This document shows positions 16,843 through 26,360 of a stretch of DNA of 64,000 nt, piece by piece (positions within the stretch are counted from its first letter, which is position 1; every line of letters begins with the position of its first letter). Location of the stretch: positions 62,032 to 126,031 of the forward strand of contig NZ_CP039373.1 of assembly GCF_000179235.2 (NCBI RefSeq), given 5' to 3'. Both the position numbers and the translations under genes were made by a program. The notes under the pieces were generated by a model. That model was not told the origin of the DNA, searched no databases, and saw only the letters and a program-made list of their open reading frames with translations. The DNA is from Synechococcus sp. CB0101. GTDB lineage: Bacteria; Cyanobacteriota; Cyanobacteriia; PCC-6307; Cyanobiaceae.

Positions 16843-18537
16843 ATGACTGTCGCGATTGCTGATCTCATCATTCATGGGGGCTCCATCCTCACGATGGAGG
16901 AGTCCCAGCCCCGAGCCGAGGCGATCGCCATCGCCGGCGGTGAGATCTTGGCGGTGGGAGCTAAGGCGGATGTGATGGCTCACGCTGGGCCCAACACCCA
17001 GCGGCTGGATCTGGCGGGCCGCTCCTTGCTGCCTGGCTTCATTGACGCTCACGGTCACTTCGCCAATGCCCTGCAGGTGGTGGGCTGGGCCAACATTCAG
17101 AGGCCCCCGGCAGGGCCCGTGACCAGCATCGCCGACCTGCTGCAGGTGCTGCGCGAGCACGTGGTGCGCCACCCCGTTGCCAATGGCGAGTGGGTGATCG
17201 CCTATGGCTACGACCCGGATGGCTTCAGCGACGGCCGCCCGCTCGATAAGGCCGATCTGGATGCGCTGTTTCCGGAGAACCCGGTCATGGTGATCCACAA
17301 CTCCAACCACGGCGCGGTGCTCAACAGCTGCGCTCTGGCACTGGCGGGTTACGACGCCAGCACCCCCGATCCCGCTGGTGGTGTGATCGTGCGCCGCCCC
17401 GGCAGCACTGAGCCCGCAGGTCTGGTGATGGAGACGGCCTTCATCCCCTTGTTCCTGCACATGCCACAGCCCTCCGAGGAGCAGCGGCTGGAGCAGTTTG
17501 AGATGGCACAGCGGCTCTACACCGCGAAAGGCATCACCACCGTGCAGGACGGCGCCACGGTGGCCGCCGATCTGGGCCTGTTTCAGCGGGCGGCGCGCGA
17601 AGGTCGCCTCTGGGTCGACCTGGTGTTGCTGCCGCTGGTGCTCGATGTGCCATCGATGCTGCGCGAGCGCTTCCCCGACTTTCACGGCCAACCACTGGAG
17701 CTCCCCCAGCCCGCGCGCGAGGCCTTCGGCAGCTACCGCGATCGCCTCAAGCTTCAGGGCATCAAGCTGCTGGTGGATGGCTCACCCCAGGGCAAAACGG
17801 CCTTCTGGGGCGAGCCGCTGCTCACACCGGGCCCTAATGGGGAGGCCAACTGGCGCGGTCAGCCGGTGTGTGCGCCTGAGCAACTGATGGAGGCGGTGGC
17901 TCAGCTGAGCGCTCAGGGCATTCAGCTGTTTTCCCATTGCAACGGTGATGCTGCGATCGACTTGATGATCGAGGCCTGCCGCCGGGCCGGGCTCCGGCCC
18001 GAGCAGGACCACCGCACGGTGATCATCCACTCCCAGTTCATGGCGCCCGGCCAGCTTGAGCAGTACGTGGAGCTGGGCCTGCACCCCAGCTTTTTCACGG
18101 TGCATGCCTTTTTCTATGGCGATGTGCACCTGGCCAACCTGGGGCCTGAGCGGGCTGGGCGCATGAGCCCGATGGCCAGTGCCATGGCTCTGGGGCTGCA
18201 CTGCTCGAACCACAACGATTTTTCGGTCACGCCGATTGAGCCGATGCGCATGGTGGAAACGGCGATGACCCGCCGCACCCGCACCGGTGTGGTGCTGGGC
18301 GCCTCGGAGTGCGTGAGCGCTGAAGCGGCCCTGCGGGCCCTCACCATCGAAGCCGCCTGGCAAATCCGTGAGGAGACCAGCAAAGGCAGCCTGGCTCCTG
18401 GCAAGCGGGCCGACCTGGTGATCCTCGATGCAGATCCCACTGCTCTGGCCCCCGATCAGCTCAATGGCATCGCCGTGGTGGCCACCCTCAAAGACGGCGT
18501 TTGTGTGTACGGCTCCCTGGATGGAGGTCAGGCATGA
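16843..18537 (+). CDS. Amidohydrolase family protein (YtcJ/Amidohydro_3 type), second copy
   Basis: A 564-residue paralogue of the preceding gene, 45 bases downstream. Motifs: ADLIIHGGSILTMEE at the N-terminus, LLPGFIDAHGHF (metal His pair near residues 70-72), SHCNGDAAIDLMIEACRRAG, HRTVIIHSQFM, and CSNHNDFSVTPIEPMRM, ending with the sandwich-domain sequence LAPGKRADLVILDADP. It is cytosolic, with the substrate unknown. The last bases overlap the CobW-like GTPase start (ATGA at 18534-18537). The GC-rich codon use matches the genome better than the first copy. Confidence 0.85.
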   Translation: MTVAIADLIIHGGSILTMEESQPRAEAIAIAGGEILAVGAKADVMAHAGPNTQRLDLAGRSLLPGFIDAHGHFANALQVVGWANIQRPPAGPVTSIADLLQVLREHVVRHPVANGEWVIAYGYDPDGFSDGRPLDKADLDALFPENPVMVIHNSNHGAVLNSCALALAGYDASTPDPAGGVIVRRPGSTEPAGLVMETAFIPLFLHMPQPSEEQRLEQFEMAQRLYTAKGITTVQDGATVAADLGLFQRAAREGRLWVDLVLLPLVLDVPSMLRERFPDFHGQPLELPQPAREAFGSYRDRLKLQGIKLLVDGSPQGKTAFWGEPLLTPGPNGEANWRGQPVCAPEQLMEAVAQLSAQGIQLFSHCNGDAAIDLMIEACRRAGLRPEQDHRTVIIHSQFMAPGQLEQYVELGLHPSFFTVHAFFYGDVHLANLGPERAGRMSPMASAMALGLHCSNHNDFSVTPIEPMRMVETAMTRRTRTGVVLGASECVSAEAALRALTIEAAWQIREETSKGSLAPGKRADLVILDADPTALAPDQLNGIAVVATLKDGVCVYGSLDGGQA

Positions 18538-19430
18538 GCAACGCCTCAGCTGTGGCACGCCTGCGCGGTGTCCCCGTCACGGTGGTGGGGGGCTACCTGG
18601 GTTCAGGCAAAACCACCCTGATCAATGGTTGGCTGCAACAGGGCGCCTGTGAGGGGTGGGCCCTGCTGGTGAATGATCTCGGCCAGATCAATGTGGATGC
18701 CGAACGCCTCCGCCAGGGCGATGGTCGTGTGCTGGAGCTCGGCGGTGGATGCGTCTGCTGCACACTGCGCGATGGCTTGGGAGTGGCGCTCCTGGAGCTG
18801 GCCAAGCGCGAGCAGCCTCCGGTTCATGTGCTGATTGAAACCAGCGGCATGGCGGTGCCCCGGCGGGTGGCCAGTCAGCTGCAGCTGTTGGGTTTGACCA
18901 TCGCGCGGGTGTTGCAGGTGGTGGATTTGGAGCGGATTGAAACCCTCTGGCACGACCCCTGGGTTGGTGAGGTGGTGCAACAACAGTTCGAGGGGGTCGA
19001 CGTGTTGCAGTTCAGCAAAGCCGATCTGCTGGAACCGGTGGAGGCCAAGCGGCGTCAGCAGTGGTTGCTTCAGCAGCTGGAGGCCCTCCAACAGCAGCCT
19101 GCTCCCCCCTCCCACAGCGAACGGCAACTGGTGCGGAGCGATGTCTGGCTGCAACTCGAAGCGCTCGAGCGCAGTCAGGTGCTGGCCTGGGCCGAGCAAC
19201 TCGGTCCGGAGGTGCTGCGCGCCAAGGGGGATCTGTGGCTGGCGGATGCCCCCCATGGTCCCGTGAGCCTGGATGTCACAGGCCCTCGGCTCTCGTTGGC
19301 CGCGGCTCCCAGTCGCCCCTGGCCCAGCCCTTTGCAACGGCGCGGCCAGCTCGTGGTGATCAGCCGCGCCAATGCGGCTGCGCCCCGTTGGCCAGCCACC
19401 GTTTCGTCCCCCCGCCTCATCCCTGCATGA
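18534..19430 (+). CDS. CobW/G3E-family GTPase, probable metallochaperone
   Basis: A 298-residue GTPase. The P-loop is in TVVGGYLGSGKTTLINGW (about residues 14-31). The family metal-binding motif GGGCVCCTLRDGL follows near 69-81, ETSGMA is near 104, and an SKAD motif stands in for NKxD. G3E proteins deliver zinc, cobalt or iron to client enzymes. This gene is translationally coupled to two metal-dependent amidohydrolases, making them likely clients (inference). It also overlaps the MFS transporter start by 4 bases. The His-rich stretch of many ZNG proteins is absent. Confidence 0.87.
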   Translation: MSNASAVARLRGVPVTVVGGYLGSGKTTLINGWLQQGACEGWALLVNDLGQINVDAERLRQGDGRVLELGGGCVCCTLRDGLGVALLELAKREQPPVHVLIETSGMAVPRRVASQLQLLGLTIARVLQVVDLERIETLWHDPWVGEVVQQQFEGVDVLQFSKADLLEPVEAKRRQQWLLQQLEALQQQPAPPSHSERQLVRSDVWLQLEALERSQVLAWAEQLGPEVLRAKGDLWLADAPHGPVSLDVTGPRLSLAAAPSRPWPSPLQRRGQLVVISRANAAAPRWPATVSSPRLIPA

Positions 19431-20959
19431 ACAAGTCATCAACGCAAGCGTTGGCGGTGCCCTTTCTCGGGGTGCTGGCCAGCTTGCAATTGATCGATCC
19501 CACCGTGGCTAACACCGCCTTGGTGAAAGCTGGCGAGGCTCTGAACATGCATGGAGCCACCTTGGCTCTTGCCGCCAGCATCTCCACCCTGGCTCAGGCC
19601 GCCACGGTGCTGCTCATGGGTTTTCTCGGCGATCGTTTGGGCCGCCGGAAGGTGTTGATGGCGAGCCTGGTGCTGTCGATCGCTGGCGATGGCATCGCCT
19701 TGGCGGCTCCGAGTGCAGGCCTGTTTCTCGTCGGCCGTGCCCTGGTGGGGATCGGCGTGGGTGCGGTGTTGGCGCTCACCTTTGCGTCGGTGCGGTTTGT
19801 GAGCAAGCCCGAGGAGCTGGGTAAGGCCCTGGGTGTGTGGAACCTGCTGATCATTGCCGGCTTCATCGGTGGTTCCCTGGTGGGTGGCGTGTTGGCCGAC
19901 AGCAGCTGGCGTCTGGCGCTCGGCTTGGTGCCGCTGATCGCGCTGCTCTGCCTGCCGCTTGTTCCGGTGCTGCTGCCCGCCATGCCCGCCAACCGAGAGT
20001 TGCGGGCGGACTGGCCGGGTCTGATCAGTATCGCCGCGGCGATGGTGCTGTTCCTCAGCGGCGTCAGCCATGCGGTGAGCGGGTTCACCTCACCCCAGTT
20101 CCTGATTCCCACCCTGGCCGGCGTGGTGCTCTTCGGCGTGCATGTGTTGATCGAACGCGGCCGCCAGGCACCGATCTTTCCGGTTTCCCTCTACGGCCGT
20201 GGCTGCTTTGCCGCGGCGATCGTGAGTGGCATCGCCTGGAACTTTGCTCAGGCGGTGGTTCAACTGCAGACCAGCAATTTCTGGCAAGTGGTGCAGCGTT
20301 ACAGCACCAGCCAGGTCGCCCTCGCTCAGGTGCCGCTGCTGATCTGCTTTGCCGTTGGCGGCGTGGTGGCAGGTCGCCTGATGAGCCCAGGCCGCCGCAC
20401 CACGCAGCTGATGGCGGGCGGAACGATCACCTTGGTGCTCGGGTTGTTCCTGCTCGCCGGTCTGCGCACCACCACCAGCTATGCCTCGCTTGTGGTGCCG
20501 TTGGTGTTGGTGGGGATCGGGCTGGCGTTCATTTCTGTGCCCCAGTCAGCGTTGTTTGTGCAGGAAGCACCGCCCCGCTATTTCGGCTCGGTGACCGCCT
20601 TCCGCACCACCACCGGTCAGCTGGGCTTTGCCCTGGGCTTTGCCGCCAGTGGCGCCATGGTGAATGGATTCGGTTTTGCCAGCCTGCGCGATCGCTTGCT
20701 CAAGCTGGGAGCCTCCCCCGCTGAGATCCCGGAGCTCGAAGCCAAGGTGCGGGCTCTGTTGAGCAGCGGCGCCCTCACGCAGCACAAAGAGACAACCTCG
20801 AAGGCCCTTGAGGTGATCGGCCAGGCCTACGCCAGTGGCTTGGCGGGCACGATGATCGTGGTTGGGTTGCTGGTGGGGTTGCTCGGCGCCATCAGCCTGC
20901 TGCTGTTGGTGATTGGTCATCAGCAGGGCAGCCAAGTGGTTGAGCAACCTCAGGGATGA
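19427..20959 (+). CDS. MFS transporter
   Basis: A 510-residue inner-membrane protein with about 13-14 hydrophobic segments. The signature loop between TM2 and TM3 is GDRLGRRKVLMASLVLS (about residues 66-82). TM4-5 contain LVGRALVGIGVGAVLALTFASVRFV, as in DHA2-type drug/solute transporters. The start at 19427 overlaps the CobW stop (ATGA), and its stop overlaps the next gene. Sitting in a hydrolase/dehydrogenase operon, it may move the operon's substrate or product rather than drugs; the direction is not deducible. Confidence 0.87.
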   Translation: MNKSSTQALAVPFLGVLASLQLIDPTVANTALVKAGEALNMHGATLALAASISTLAQAATVLLMGFLGDRLGRRKVLMASLVLSIAGDGIALAAPSAGLFLVGRALVGIGVGAVLALTFASVRFVSKPEELGKALGVWNLLIIAGFIGGSLVGGVLADSSWRLALGLVPLIALLCLPLVPVLLPAMPANRELRADWPGLISIAAAMVLFLSGVSHAVSGFTSPQFLIPTLAGVVLFGVHVLIERGRQAPIFPVSLYGRGCFAAAIVSGIAWNFAQAVVQLQTSNFWQVVQRYSTSQVALAQVPLLICFAVGGVVAGRLMSPGRRTTQLMAGGTITLVLGLFLLAGLRTTTSYASLVVPLVLVGIGLAFISVPQSALFVQEAPPRYFGSVTAFRTTTGQLGFALGFAASGAMVNGFGFASLRDRLLKLGASPAEIPELEAKVRALLSSGALTQHKETTSKALEVIGQAYASGLAGTMIVVGLLVGLLGAISLLLLVIGHQQGSQVVEQPQG

Positions 20960-21915
20960 GCATCGTTGTTCTGGATGGCTACACCACCAACCCAGGTGAT
21001 CTGAGCTGGGAGCCGTTGTCTGTTCTTGCTCCGTGCACGGTGTGGGATCGCACGGCCCCTGCCGAGGTGAACGCTCGCCTCGCCGATGCCGAGATCGTGC
21101 TCACGAACAAAACGCCTCTAGCGGCGGAGACATTGGCGGCCCTGCCGAAGCTCAGGTTGATCAGTGTGTTGGCCACGGGCGTCAACGTGGTCGACGTAGC
21201 AGCGGCCAAGGCGCAGGGGATCACCGTGTGCAATGTCCCCGCCTACAGCACTCCAGGCGTGGCGCAAGCCGTATTCGCCCTGCTGCTGGAGCTCACCAAC
21301 CGCACCGGCCATCACTCCGACAGCGTGCACGCCGGGCGCTGGAGCGCCGGGCCTGACTTCAGTTATTGGGACGGCACCTTGGTGGAACTAGCCGGTCTCA
21401 CCCTGGGCGTGGTGGGCTACGGCGCCATTGGCGCGGCGGTGGCCGCGGTGGGTCGTGCCTTCGGCATGCAGATCCTTGGCAACCGGCGATCGGCCCAGGG
21501 GCCGATCCCTGAGGGTGGTGAGTTCGTCACGCTGGATCGCCTCTTCCAGGAGAGCGATGTGGTGACGCTGCACTGCCCGCTCACCCCGCAAACGGCAGGG
21601 CTGGTGGATGCGGCGCGGCTGGCTCAGATGAAGCCCACGGCCTATCTGATCAACACAGCGCGTGGTCCGCTGGTGCAGGAATCCCCTCTGCTGGATGCCC
21701 TCCATGCGGGGCGCCTGGCTGGTGCGGGCCTCGATGTCTTGAGCGTGGAACCTCCGGCGCCTGATCATCCCTTGCTCCGAGCCCCGAACTGTGTGATCAC
21801 CCCCCATATCGCTTGGGCGACCCGGGCCGCTCGCCAGCGGCTGATTGCCCAGTCGGCCGCCAACATTGCCGCGTTTCTGGGGGGAGCACCGGTGAACGTG
21901 GTGCAGCCTGGTTAA
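20956..21915 (+). CDS. D-2-hydroxyacid dehydrogenase (hydroxypyruvate/glyoxylate reductase type)
   Basis: A 319-residue NAD(P)-dependent enzyme that interconverts 2-keto acids and D-2-hydroxy acids. The Rossmann motif GVVGYGAIGAAVAAVGRAFGM is near residues 150-170. The catalytic Arg is in NTARGPLVQE, the Glu in LDVLSVEPP and the His in ITPHIAWAT. Closest overall to glycerate dehydrogenase/hydroxypyruvate reductase, but the precise substrate is open. It is the last gene of the amidohydrolase operon (ATGA overlap at 20956-20959), consistent with handling a keto or hydroxy acid released by hydrolysis (inference). Confidence 0.87.
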   Translation: MSIVVLDGYTTNPGDLSWEPLSVLAPCTVWDRTAPAEVNARLADAEIVLTNKTPLAAETLAALPKLRLISVLATGVNVVDVAAAKAQGITVCNVPAYSTPGVAQAVFALLLELTNRTGHHSDSVHAGRWSAGPDFSYWDGTLVELAGLTLGVVGYGAIGAAVAAVGRAFGMQILGNRRSAQGPIPEGGEFVTLDRLFQESDVVTLHCPLTPQTAGLVDAARLAQMKPTAYLINTARGPLVQESPLLDALHAGRLAGAGLDVLSVEPPAPDHPLLRAPNCVITPHIAWATRAARQRLIAQSAANIAAFLGGAPVNVVQPG

Positions 21916-22346
21916 GGCAAAGCAGCCGTGGGTACCCGTTCACAGCTGTAGTTCTCCCAGTCGCCACGTCGCTGGGCGAACTCCGGATGATCGGGATCCA
22001 GCGCTTGCCACCACCAGCGCCCATCGCTGTAGCTGGGGGTGCCGGCGTTGTTGGTGCGCGGCAGCTGCAGGCTCACGCCGCGCCACTGCAGCACGATGAA
22101 GGCCCCAGGCACGGTGCCGCTGGAGCTGTTGGGGATTTCGGCGGCATCCACGGCGCCGAGATGCACAGACGCCACCAGGGGATCGGCATCGCAGAGGAAG
22201 TGCTCAGGAGCCGGATCCACCAGGGCCAAGCCAGCCGGCGCTGCGATCAGATCCCAAAGCGGCAGCGTCAAGGCCAGGAGCAGTGCCAGGAGCAGTGCCA
22301 GGAGCTGGGTCACGGCAAGGGAGCGGGCCTGATCAGGATGGCGCAA
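21912..22346 (-). CDS. Hypothetical exported or membrane-anchored protein
   Basis: A 144-residue protein with a strong hydrophobic N-terminal segment (LLALLLALLLALTLPLWDLIA) and a polar domain containing SVHLGAVDAAEIPNSSSG, VLQWRGVSLQLPRT, GRWWWQALDPDHPEFAQRRG and a final CERVPTAALP. Two Cys (near residues 51 and 136) could form a disulfide in the periplasm. No family was recognised. It converges on the dehydrogenase with a 4-base overlap and is divergent from the DCC protein gene, sharing base 22346. Confidence 0.65.
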   Translation of the reverse strand: MRHPDQARSLAVTQLLALLLALLLALTLPLWDLIAAPAGLALVDPAPEHFLCDADPLVASVHLGAVDAAEIPNSSSGTVPGAFIVLQWRGVSLQLPRTNNAGTPSYSDGRWWWQALDPDHPEFAQRRGDWENYSCERVPTAALP

Positions 22347-22738
22347 TGACCCTGGTGCTCGTGTACGACGGCGGCTGCCCGTTTTGCCGTCATTTCGCCC
22401 TGCGGAGTGAGCTGGTGGGTGGGGTGCCCGGGCTCCAGATCCGCGATGGCCGCGCCGATGCCGCGCTGCGAACGGAGCTCAAGGCTCGCGGGTTCAATCT
22501 GGCCCGCGGCGCGGTGTTGCTGGAGGGGGATCAGGTTTGGTTTGGGGCTGAGGCGATTGCTGAGCTCTGCACGCGCTTGCAACCAAGCGATCCACTGCTG
22601 GCTTTGCTGCGGCAGTTGTTCGCCGCACCTCCCCAGGCACGCCGCTTGTACCCACTGCTGCTCTGGGCCCGGCGCATGGCCTTGCACTGGAAAGGCCTGC
22701 CGGAAGACCCCGATCAAACGGGGCTCCGGCAGGCCTGA
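22346..22738 (+). CDS. DCC-family thiol-disulfide oxidoreductase-like protein (DUF393)
   Basis: A 130-residue protein beginning MTLVLVYDGGCPFCRHFALRSEL, with the family motif DGxCPxC at residues 9-14. A second part has RDGRADAALRTELKARG and GAVLLEGDQVWFGAEAIAELC, typical of DUF393. It is thioredoxin-like, and partner and substrate are unknown. The start at 22346 is 63 bases inside a longer open frame and gives the canonical N-terminus. It ends 20 bases from the cpcB stop, convergently. Confidence 0.87.
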   Translation: MTLVLVYDGGCPFCRHFALRSELVGGVPGLQIRDGRADAALRTELKARGFNLARGAVLLEGDQVWFGAEAIAELCTRLQPSDPLLALLRQLFAAPPQARRLYPLLLWARRMALHWKGLPEDPDQTGLRQA

Positions 22739-22758
22739 GGGATCAGCGGCGGCTGGGA

Positions 22759-23277
22759 TCAGGCCACAGCAGCAGCAGCGCGATCGAAGTAGGTGCCGAT
22801 CTCGCTCATCAGAGCGGAGCAGTCGCCGGGGGTGATGCCGTTGCGATCGTTGGCGATCGCAATGGCGGCGTCCTTCATCTTGCGCACGCCCTCAGCCACG
22901 GAAGCGCCAGGAACGCCCAGAGCCAGGTAGGTCTCACGCAGGCCGTTCAGGCAGCGGTCTTCCAGCACGGAAGCGTCGCCGGTGAAGATCGCGTAGGTCA
23001 CGTAGCGGAGGATGATCTCCATGTCGCGCAGGCAAGCAGCCATCCGGCGGTGGGTGTAGGCGTTACCACCGGGGGCGATCAGGGCGGGCTGCTGATCAAA
23101 GAGGTCGCGAGCCGCGCCGGTGACGATCTTGGAAGCGTTGGAGGTGATGCGGTTCACAGCATCCATCCGCTTGTTGCTCTCAGCCACCATGGCGGCGAGG
23201 GCATCAATCTGACCAGCGTTCAGGAATTCGCCGCGGGCATCAGCCTGAGCAACGACCTTGGTGAAGGCGTCGAACAT
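22759..23277 (-). CDS. cpcB: Phycocyanin beta subunit, without cpcA
   Basis: A complete 172-residue C-phycocyanin beta chain, a light-harvesting phycobilisome rod protein. The N-terminus [17 protein letters not shown] is standard. Both chromophore cysteines are present: [14 protein letters not shown] (Cys near 82) and [14 protein letters not shown] (Cys near 153). APGGNAYT keeps the methylated Asn near 72. The gene is not followed by cpcA: only 20 bases separate it from the convergent DCC gene, and no linker or lyase gene lies nearby. The upstream gap is about 65 bases, far shorter than usual cpc leaders. It is presumably an extra copy outside the main rod operon. Confidence 0.95.
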   Translation of the reverse strand: MFDAFTKVVAQADARGEFLNAGQIDALAAMVAESNKRMDAVNRITSNASKIVTGAARDLFDQQPALIAPGGNAYTHRRMAACLRDMEIILRYVTYAIFTGDASVLEDRCLNGLRETYLALGVPGASVAEGVRKMKDAAIAIANDRNGITPGDCSALMSEIGTYFDRAAAAVA

Positions 23278-23342
23278 GAAGAACTGTGTTCTCGGGCTCA
23301 GGAATCTAGGAAGCGGCGTGCTGGCCCCGCGAGCGTGATCCG

Positions 23343-23795
23343 ATGAAACACCGTTTCTCTGCGGCCTGGTTGGCTCTGGGCTGTCTGACCCTCACCCTCC
23401 CCCCCGAAGGGCGCGCGGAGCTGCCCCCGGCTGTCTACGCCCAGGAGCACCGCCAGGCCCCCTATGCGCTTGAACTGCTGGTGCGCAGCGTGCACCGCAC
23501 GGGCAGCGTGGCTGCTGGCCAACAGTTGCAAGTGGTGGCCCAGGTGCTGGAGGTGAAACGCCAGCCCGCTGGCGCCCGCTTGAAGCCGGGTGATCAGATC
23601 CGCCTGAGCTATGGCCTTCCCCCCGCGCGTCCGCAGGGGTGGGCTGGCCCCTCCCCGGTGCCGCCTCTCGAGCCCGGCGAGCGCGTGCCCGCCTGGTTGA
23701 GCCCCGATCCAGCTGGGCCTGGCCGCTTTCAGCCCGCAGCGGGTGGCCGCTCCTTTGGCCCCTCGTTGGAAGCGGTGGTCGAGCCAACTCCGTAG
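23343..23795 (+). CDS. Hypothetical secreted protein
   Basis: A 150-residue protein with a clear signal peptide ([25 protein letters not shown], cleavage near residue 25). The mature part [48 protein letters not shown] looks like a small beta-barrel/OB-like domain, followed by a Pro-rich tail. No family name can be assigned. It is divergent from cpcB across 65 bases. Confidence 0.65.
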   Translation: MKHRFSAAWLALGCLTLTLPPEGRAELPPAVYAQEHRQAPYALELLVRSVHRTGSVAAGQQLQVVAQVLEVKRQPAGARLKPGDQIRLSYGLPPARPQGWAGPSPVPPLEPGERVPAWLSPDPAGPGRFQPAAGGRSFGPSLEAVVEPTP

Positions 23796-23807
23796 GTGTT
23801 GGAGCGA

Positions 23808-23849
23808 GTGTCTGCCGATGGATATCCATGCATATCCATCGGCAGACAC
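23808..23849. repeat. Perfect 18-bp inverted repeat upstream of arsM
   Basis: GTGTCTGCCGATGGATAT (23808-23825) is exactly complementary to ATATCCATCGGCAGACAC (23832-23849), with a 6-base loop CCATGC. It begins 12 bases after the stop of the preceding gene and ends 73 bases before the likely arsM start. The transcript would fold into a very stable hairpin. No T-run follows on either side, so an ordinary intrinsic terminator is unlikely. An operator, an attenuator or a mobile palindromic repeat are all possible. Confidence 0.8.
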
Positions 23850-23922
23850 CGCTACCCCCGCATGCCCCCCCGCCTTGGCGCTTCCCTACGGTTCGGCCAG
23901 CGCAGTGCGAGTTGGGGAATCC

Positions 23923-24972
23923 ATGCAGGAGTTGGTGCAGGCCTATTACGGCCAGGAGTTGCAGAGCAGCGCCGACCTCAAAACCAGTGCCTGCTGCGAT
24001 GCCGATGCGGTGCCGGCCTGGTTGAAGCCGCTTCTGGCCAAGGTGCATCCGGAGGTGAGCAGCCGCTACTACGGCTGCGGGCTGGTGTGCCCGCCTCTGC
24101 TGGAGGGTTGCCGGATCCTCGATCTCGGCAGTGGCAGTGGCCGCGATGTGTATTTGCTGGCCCAATTGGTGGGTGCCAGTGGCGAGGTGGTGGGCGTCGA
24201 CATGACGCCGGAGCAATTGGAGGTGGCCAGGCGCCATCAGGCTTTCCACGCTGAACAGTTCGGATTCAGCAACGTGCGTTTTCTTGAGGGGCGCATCGAG
24301 GCCCTTGAGCAGCTGGATCTGGAGCCGGGCAGCTTCGATGTGATCGTGAGCAACTGCGTGCTCAACCTCTCCACCGATAAGCCTGCGGTGCTGCGTGGTG
24401 CCCAGCGCCTCCTGAAGCCCGGGGGAGAGTTTTATTTCTCCGACGTGTACGCCGATCGGCGCCTGCCTGCGGCGGTGCAGAGCCATCCGGTGCTCTATGG
24501 CGAATGCCTCGGCGGCGCCCTCTACTGGAACGACTTTTTGCGTATGGCTCGCGGCGCCGGCTTTGCCGATCCGCGCTTGGTGAGCGACCGGCCGCTGGAG
24601 ATCACCGAGCCGACCCTCGCTGCCCTGGTGGGAGAAGCGCGCTTTTATTCCGCCACCTATCGCCTCTTCAACATCCCCGAGCTGGAGGATGCCTGCGAAG
24701 ACCATGGCCAGGCCGTGGTCTACCGCGGGTCAATCCGTGAATCACCCACCCGCCTCGATTTCGATAAGCACCACAGCATTGAAGCCGGCAAGGTGTTTCC
24801 GGTGTGCGGCAACACCTATCGGATGCTGCAGCAAACGCGCTTCGCCCCGCACTTTGAGTTCATCGGTGCGTTCGATCGCCACTACGGCTTGTTTGAGGGC
24901 TGCGGCAGTTCCATTCCGTTTGATCGCACTGCCGTCGGCATCGCGGGCGGGGCTGGCTCAAGTTGCTGCTGA
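23923..24972 (+). CDS. arsM: Arsenite methyltransferase
   Basis: A 349-residue SAM-dependent methyltransferase that detoxifies As(III) by methylation. The SAM site ILDLGSGSGRDVYLLAQLVG is near residues 65-84. Arsenic-binding cysteines are expected in SACCDAD (N-terminus), YYGCGLVCPP, SNCVLNLS and the C-terminal FPVCGNTYRML, all seen. The protein ends in a Gly/Ser-rich SSCC. The ATG at 23923 (MQELVQAYYG) is preferred; the earlier in-frame ATG at 23818 would put the 18-bp hairpin inside the coding region. No ArsR gene is adjacent. Confidence 0.88.
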   Translation: MQELVQAYYGQELQSSADLKTSACCDADAVPAWLKPLLAKVHPEVSSRYYGCGLVCPPLLEGCRILDLGSGSGRDVYLLAQLVGASGEVVGVDMTPEQLEVARRHQAFHAEQFGFSNVRFLEGRIEALEQLDLEPGSFDVIVSNCVLNLSTDKPAVLRGAQRLLKPGGEFYFSDVYADRRLPAAVQSHPVLYGECLGGALYWNDFLRMARGAGFADPRLVSDRPLEITEPTLAALVGEARFYSATYRLFNIPELEDACEDHGQAVVYRGSIRESPTRLDFDKHHSIEAGKVFPVCGNTYRMLQQTRFAPHFEFIGAFDRHYGLFEGCGSSIPFDRTAVGIAGGAGSSCC

Positions 24973-26360
24973 ATGAGTGTCCCTTCCTACAGCTGAGAGA
25001 ACACAGACGCCAGCTGATTCAGCAGCCCCTCGCCATTGATGCTGCCAAGGCCAGTGGCTGCATCAAATCCTATGCCGGTGCTGGAGAGGTTAGTGTCTAA
25101 ATTTCCGCCAGGACCTGTGCCGTTGACCGGTATGAGGTATTTCTGTTTGGTAGTTTCATCTTGGTATATGAGGGTGTATCCAGACCAATTGTCGGGATTG
25201 TTTGCGATGGTGAAAACATTGGCATTGTTGGTTCCTGCTGGGACGTCAAAAAATAATTTGTCTCTGTAGTCTGAATTGTAAGCTTCATAAAGAAGCGAGT
25301 TGATCATGCCGAATTTTAGATTCTGACCAAACCGCTCTCTGATGTATGATAAGAGGTTGGAGAGGAGCCCTGCAACAAGTGGTGTGGCGGCAGATGTGCC
25401 TCCGGCTATAGACACCTCAGGTACAAAATCTGTTTTAGCATTATTTGGGACTATGTCTAAGAAGTAATAATAGCTTGTGCTCTCTTGTTTTGTGCTGGAG
25501 CCAGCTAGGGCTGAAATGTCTGGATAGCGACGACCAGTCCCATGCCATTGCGTGCTGAGATTCTCTGTCTGGTATGCAGGCATTGGTAGGACAGAAGAAT
25601 ATTGCACTCCGCTGCCGCCAATCAAATTATCGAAGGCTCCTGGGAGCAGCGTCGAGCCAATAAAATCTTTGCTTGTGAATCGATTTGAAATTGTGGGATA
25701 AACTATTGCATCTTGGCGATCTTCTTTGGTTAGTGGTACAAACGAGTTGGCTTTCCATGCGTATTGGTCGCTGATTAGTCCTGTTAGGTTATCAATTGTG
25801 CTCTGGCTGAATGATGGTGGAAATGCTGTTGGTAGAGTAACTTCGCTGCGCGGCCATGTTATGGCTTTTGCATTTTTGTTCAAGGCTGTGCCGCCTACAC
25901 TCAGGACTGCTGGGCTTTCGCTAGGGGAAGGAATTGTGGATCCTGTGGGCAAAAATTTACGGTTGCTGGACGCTCCCACGTCTCCAGATGATTGAACGAT
26001 GGTCTGTCCCCTCAGTAATGCGTCGATAAATAATTCATTTAGAGCTTCAGTTAGGTTGAAGGTCCCTGGATCTTGCCCGAACTCAGATGACGACGAGATG
26101 ATATCAACGCTTTTGTTGTAAATCAATTCAGCGAAAGAGCCGTAGAGCTTCGAGTCGCCTGAATTTGAGCTCATGTAGATATCTGATTTTGGCGCTATGG
26201 AGCGGGCTATGCTGAAGTCAAGCGAGGGTTCACCATAGATGTCAGCATTTTTTGGGTCGACAGGCGTATTGTCCGAGAAGAATTGACCAAGGGAAACTCT
26301 GGACAAGCGGTGTTTGAGCGGCGGCAGCGAGCAGAAAGAGTGGTTTTGGCTGCAAATTGC

